A DNA stretch of 9,003 nt from Thermoplasmatota archaeon (GTDB lineage: Archaea; Thermoplasmatota; Thermoplasmata; UBA10834), in the NCBI GenBank assembly GCA_030836605.1, contig JAUPMC010000034.1, positions 1 to 9,003 of the forward strand, read 5' to 3'. Each line of letters opens with the position of its first letter. Positions within the stretch are counted from its first letter, which is position 1. Shown one piece after another: positions 6,199 through 9,003 of this stretch. The notes beneath the pieces were generated by a model that was not told where the DNA came from, did not search any database, and saw only the letters and a list, made by a program, of their open reading frames with translations. A program made the translations under genes and the position numbers.

Positions 6199-6843
6199 GT
6201 GCCCAAGCTGGTAGCGTTCGACATGGACGGGGTGCTCGTCGACATCGTGAGTTCGTGGGTCCACGTGCACCAGCGGTTCGGAGTGAACAACGACCACTCG
6301 CTGGCCGCGTACCTCCGGGGGGAGATCGACGACCAGGAGTTCATCAGGCGGGACATCGCCCTCTGGAAGTCGGCGGACCCCGGCGTGACCGCGGCCAAGA
6401 TTCGGTCCATGCTGGCGGACGCGCCCATCATGAACGGCGCGGCCGAGCTCATGGCCGGTCTGAGGCACATGGGCTGCAAGACCGTGATCGTCTCCGCCGG
6501 GATAGACCTCCTGTCCGAGAGGGTCGCCGAGGAGCTCGGGATGGACCTCCAGTTCGCCAACGGGATGCGCACTCACGATGACGGCCGACTGTCAGGCGAG
6601 GGGATATTCAGGGTCATGCTCACGGACAAGGGACGCACGGTCGCGGAGGCGGCCGAGATGTTCGGCGTGGGCCCGGACGACATCGTGAGCGTCGGGAATT
6701 CCAGGTACGATGTCTCGATGTTCGAGCGCTCCGCGCTCGGGATAGCCTTCTGCCCCGAGGACGAGGATGTCAGGGGAGCGGCGGACATCGTCGTGGACGA
6801 GAAGGACCTGAGGAAACTGCTCGAGCACATCTGTCGGCCCTAG
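6199..6843 (+). CDS. HAD-superfamily phosphatase (phosphoserine-phosphatase-like, HAD-IB type)
   Basis: A 214-residue soluble phosphatase of the haloacid dehalogenase superfamily. Motif I is FDMDGVLVD (nucleophile Asp 8, acid Asp 10), motif II is VIVSAG (Ser 99), motif III is Lys 144 in LTDKG, and the motif IV region is VGNSRYDVSMF (165-175). The helical cap between motifs I and II and the IAFCPEDEDVRGAADIVV tail resemble archaeal SerB-like proteins, but the physiological substrate is not certain. Motif IV is unusual: Asn 167 replaces the first Asp of the common GDxxxD, while Asp 171 is kept. The GTG at 6199 fits a leaderless start from the TATA element centred at 6172; the open frame further upstream is antisense to the TraB gene. 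It ends in TAG, overlapping the TAG of the convergent gene at CTAG. Confidence 0.9.
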   Translation: MPKLVAFDMDGVLVDIVSSWVHVHQRFGVNNDHSLAAYLRGEIDDQEFIRRDIALWKSADPGVTAAKIRSMLADAPIMNGAAELMAGLRHMGCKTVIVSAGIDLLSERVAEELGMDLQFANGMRTHDDGRLSGEGIFRVMLTDKGRTVAEAAEMFGVGPDDIVSVGNSRYDVSMFERSALGIAFCPEDEDVRGAADIVVDEKDLRKLLEHICRP

Positions 6844-7517
6844 TAGCCGTGCTCGCCTATGAGAGGGACGAAGACGCACCCGCCCAGGTCGTGGGTCCTG
6901 TAGTCGTCGCCCTTGCGCTCGACCTTGACCAGCTCCTGGAACATCCTGCCCCCGACGGGCACGATCATCACGCCGCCGTCCTTGAGCTGCGCTTTCAGGG
7001 GCCCGGGGACCGACGGCGCGCCGCACGCGACGAATATCCTGTCGAAGGGCGCCTCCTCGGGCAGGCCGATTGAGCCGTCGCTCAGGACGACGGTCACTGA
7101 GCCCGAATAGCCCGTCCTCGAGATGTTCTCCCGGGCGGACTCGGCGAGCTCCTCTATCCTCTCCACTGTGAACACGTGTCCCTCCGGGGACACGAGCTCG
7201 GCGGCGACGGCCGCGTGGTACCCCGACCCGCCCCCGACCTCGAGCACCTTGTGGCCCGGCCTCAGGTCGAGGGCCTCGGACATCATGGCGACCATGTGCG
7301 GGGCCGATATCGTCTGGCCGGAGCCTATCGGCAAGGGCGTGTCCACATACGCCTCGCCCCTCAGGCCCCCGGGGACGAACTCCTCCCTCGGGACCTTCCT
7401 GAGGGCGGCGGCGACCTCGGGCTTGGACACGTAGCCGCGCTTGAGCAGGTTGCTCACGAGCTCGGACCGCGCCTTTGAGAAGTCGGTCACGAAGATAAAA
7501 CCGGACCGCGGCGGCAT
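6840..7517 (-). CDS. pcm: Protein-L-isoaspartate O-methyltransferase (PIMT)
   Basis: PIMT uses S-adenosylmethionine to methylate abnormal L-isoaspartyl residues in aged proteins and so starts their repair. The 225 residues contain RKVPREEFVPG (40-50), the substrate-region motif GSGQTISAPHMV (65-76), the SAM-binding motif I VLEVGGGSGY (91-100), and FDRIFVACGAP later in the Rossmann-like domain. The length suits archaeal PIMT. The ATG at 7517 overlaps the TGA of the zinc-finger gene upstream (TGATG), which indicates translational coupling. A GTG nine codons further in is a possible shorter start, because archaeal PIMTs often begin near that point. The stop is TAG within the CTAG shared with the phosphatase gene. 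Confidence 0.95.
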   Translation of the reverse strand: MPPRSGFIFVTDFSKARSELVSNLLKRGYVSKPEVAAALRKVPREEFVPGGLRGEAYVDTPLPIGSGQTISAPHMVAMMSEALDLRPGHKVLEVGGGSGYHAAVAAELVSPEGHVFTVERIEELAESARENISRTGYSGSVTVVLSDGSIGLPEEAPFDRIFVACGAPSVPGPLKAQLKDGGVMIVPVGGRMFQELVKVERKGDDYRTHDLGGCVFVPLIGEHGY

Positions 7518-8140
7518 CAATCTTTCGGGCGGGCGCCGTGTTGGAGGGTCTTCCGCACGACCGCGCCGTACACACGCACGACGTCCCTCGCGAGCGCGGA
7601 GCCGGTCCTGATGGTCCGCTCCTCGATCCTGATGGAGTGTATCGCGACCTGCTTCTTGTTCAGCTCCAGGATGTCGCCTATGAAGAACTCCTCGTCTGGC
7701 ACGGCCATGACGAAGTCGGAGAACGTGCGGCCGTGGTTGTTCACAGAGAACGGTATCTTGAGCTTGTCGAACCTCTTGGCCCAGACGGTGTCTATCTTGC
7801 TCGCCTTGCACGACTTGACCCTCGCGCCTTTCGACTCGATCGATGTCACGAGCGTGGGCATCTCCCCGCACATGACCTCGTCCCCAACCGAGAGCACCTC
7901 GTCCGGACCGAGGACTATCTTCCCTCTGGAGGATTCCTGGAGCCAGCTCAGGACTATGGGTATCTCCACCGGCTTCGGTGTCTTGACGGTCACGTGGTGC
8001 ACGTGTCCGCAGTCCTTGCACTTGACGGTCGAGTCGAGCACGGACACAGACTTCCCGCCCAACTTGCCCGATAGGACCTCGTGGAGCGTCTCCGCCTTGC
8101 ACTGAGGGCACTCCACCAACACAGACGCGGGTACTGTCAT
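7517..8140 (-). CDS. HVO_0476 family zinc-finger protein
   Basis: A 207-residue archaeal protein of unknown function. It begins with a four-cysteine zinc ribbon, CPQCKAETLHEVL (Cys 11, 14) and CKDCGHVH (Cys 41, 44), followed by a basic/hydrophobic C-terminal region. That region holds VGDEV, VTSIESKGARV, IDTVWAKRFDKLKIPFSV and ARDVVRVYG, the order typical of the HVO_0476 family found in haloarchaea and Thermoplasmata. The beta-rich C-terminal part suggests an RNA- or protein-binding module, which is inference only. The ATG at 8140 is supported by GGAGTGA four bases upstream, preferred over the in-frame GTG at 8158. It lies 27 bases after the MBL gene on the same strand, and its TGA overlaps the pcm start. 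Co-translation with PIMT hints at a shared role in protein or translation upkeep. Confidence 0.88.
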   Translation of the reverse strand: MTVPASVLVECPQCKAETLHEVLSGKLGGKSVSVLDSTVKCKDCGHVHHVTVKTPKPVEIPIVLSWLQESSRGKIVLGPDEVLSVGDEVMCGEMPTLVTSIESKGARVKSCKASKIDTVWAKRFDKLKIPFSVNNHGRTFSDFVMAVPDEEFFIGDILELNKKQVAIHSIRIEERTIRTGSALARDVVRVYGAVVRKTLQHGARPKD

Positions 8141-8167
8141 CGGCTCACTCCATATCACTTCTCCGAC

Positions 8168-8734
8168 TTACTTCTTTCCGATGACTACAAAAGGTGGGTC
8201 GTGGCCCGGGACGACGGTCTGGGCCCATCCGAGTATCATATCCATGCTCCTGACAGCCAGCGCGCGGTCGAAATGCACCGACGGGGGGGTGCGCGAGTCG
8301 TAGTTCGCCTTCGTCGGGATGGCATCCCCGCATATCGCGTACCGTCGGTCGGACTCCACGAACACGGACATGCTGCCTCTGGTGTGCCCCGGGGTGTGCA
8401 CGAGGCGGACGCCGGGGGCGAGCCGCGCCTCGCCATGGACCTTGTGGGTGCCGACCGGTGGGTCCTCGAGGCTGTGCGCGTGGAAGACCGCGTCCGGGAA
8501 CATGTCGTCGCACCCGCAATGGTCCACGTGCAGATGAGTGCTCACAACGTGCCTCACATCCTCAGGCCGCACGCCGGCCTCCGAGAGGGCTCTGGAGAGG
8601 TCGTCCGCGCGCGATGCCGAGCCCGTGTCTACGAGCACGGGACCGATGTCCGTGTCGGCCAAGGTGACAGTGGATGACGCGTACGCGATGGCCTCCCCGC
8701 GTCTGACAATACTGCCAGCGCACAGGACCCGCAC
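8168..8734 (-). CDS. Metallo-beta-lactamase-fold hydrolase
   Basis: A 188-residue single-domain MBL-fold protein. The metal ligands of the family are all present: HLHVDH (His 67, His 69, Asp 71, His 72), His 117 in VHTPGHTRGS, Asp 137 in CGDAI, and His 178 in VVPGHDP. This is the pattern of two-metal hydrolases such as glyoxalase II-like enzymes, lactonases and MBLAC1-like proteins; which substrate it cleaves cannot be told. No signal peptide is visible, so it is probably cytoplasmic. The GTG at 8734 is chosen because it lies 14 bases after the upstream TGA and begins just before the first beta strand; no strong ribosome binding site is seen, so the start is less sure than the family. It ends in TAA, the only TAA stop in the window, and belongs to the same transcription unit as the zinc-finger gene. 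Confidence 0.9.
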   Translation of the reverse strand: MRVLCAGSIVRRGEAIAYASSTVTLADTDIGPVLVDTGSASRADDLSRALSEAGVRPEDVRHVVSTHLHVDHCGCDDMFPDAVFHAHSLEDPPVGTHKVHGEARLAPGVRLVHTPGHTRGSMSVFVESDRRYAICGDAIPTKANYDSRTPPSVHFDRALAVRSMDMILGWAQTVVPGHDPPFVVIGKK

Positions 8735-8748
8735 CGTCGGCAGGCGGG

Positions 8749-9003
8749 TCAGAGCTCGTGCCCCCGGTCGCACACGACGCCTTCCCTCCGCGCCTTCAGC
8801 CTCGCGCCGCACTGAGGGCACTTCGCGCTCGATAGGAAGTGTTCGATCCACGCGCTCCGGACATCCGGTATCTCCTCCTCCTCAATCCTGCGCATGATCG
8901 ACTTGAGCTCAGGGGTGGTCGCCAGCCTCTTGAGCGCGGACTGCGAGGCCATCTTCCTCACCCGCTTGTGGAGCGGGAGCCGGACCACGAGGGGCGCGAG
9001 CAC
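8749..9003 (-). CDS. Zinc-ribbon protein of unknown function (5'-truncated at window edge)
   Basis: The last 85 codons (84 residues) of a gene that probably begins beyond the right edge; a GTG falls exactly at the edge but is not evidence of a start. The N-terminal visible half is basic and probably helical (LHKRVRKMASQSALKRL), followed by an acidic stretch (RRIEEEEIPD). The C terminus is a compact zinc ribbon, CPQCGARLKARREGVVCDRGHEL, in which the last knuckle is Cys-X2-Gly-His instead of Cys-X2-Cys. I do not recognise the family. It lies 14 bases before the MBL-fold gene on the same strand and is likely in one operon with it. Confidence 0.72.
   Translation of the reverse strand: MLAPLVVRLPLHKRVRKMASQSALKRLATTPELKSIMRRIEEEEIPDVRSAWIEHFLSSAKCPQCGARLKARREGVVCDRGHEL

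Noticed and set aside
6145..6576. Long N-terminal extension of the TraB-family frame
   Set aside because: It is antisense to the phosphatase gene, is His/Arg/Asp-rich shadow sequence, and the family domain begins at the ATG at 6144.

Overview
The window is GC-rich and looks like the chromosome of a euryarchaeal organism, most likely of the Thermoplasmatota or a relative. The support is archaeal ribosomal protein S17e, an HVO_0476-type zinc-finger protein, a tRNA with no encoded CCA, and TATA boxes placed about 25 bases before predicted transcript starts, several of them giving leaderless or nearly leaderless messages. The lineage below archaeal level is inference. At least 12 protein genes and one tRNA gene account for nearly all of the sequence; there is no gene-free stretch over 300 bases and no sign of an insertion sequence, CRISPR array or rRNA.

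Left part (1-1513): the 3' part of a trimethylamine-methyltransferase-family (MttB/COG5598) gene runs rightward off the left edge. It has an ordinary Ile codon where MttB carries pyrrolysine. It converges on a tRNA-Arg(GCG) gene on the minus strand.

Centre left (1514-4270): a three-gene minus-strand ABC exporter operon (ATPase, permease, permease) whose reading frames overlap at both junctions. The ATPase gene is preceded by a duplicated ACATATGT / TTTGGCAGT element that overlaps its likely TATA box.

Centre (4376-6144): minus-strand genes for ribosomal protein S17e, the flavin-dependent thymidylate synthase ThyX and a short TraB/PrgY-family protein. S17e and ThyX each have their own TATA box.

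Centre right (6145-6843): a HAD-family phosphatase gene diverges from the TraB gene. The 54-base gap holds one TTTAATAA box exactly centred in a 10-bp perfect inverted repeat, so both genes appear to be served by one mirror-symmetric promoter. The phosphatase gene ends in a CTAG that it shares with the stop codon of the next, convergent gene.

Right part (6840-9003): a compact minus-strand cluster encoding, in order of transcription, a zinc-ribbon protein (cut by the right edge), a metallo-beta-lactamase-fold hydrolase, the HVO_0476-family zinc-finger protein, and protein-L-isoaspartate O-methyltransferase. The last two are linked by a TGATG stop/start overlap.

Four of the twelve protein genes end in TAG. 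Together with the Ile in the MttB homologue, this suggests that TAG is a normal stop here and that the organism does not depend on pyrrolysine. No wholly new system is evident. The most interesting signals are the symmetric divergent promoter, the duplicated operator before the ABC operon, and the pyrrolysine-free methyltransferase.
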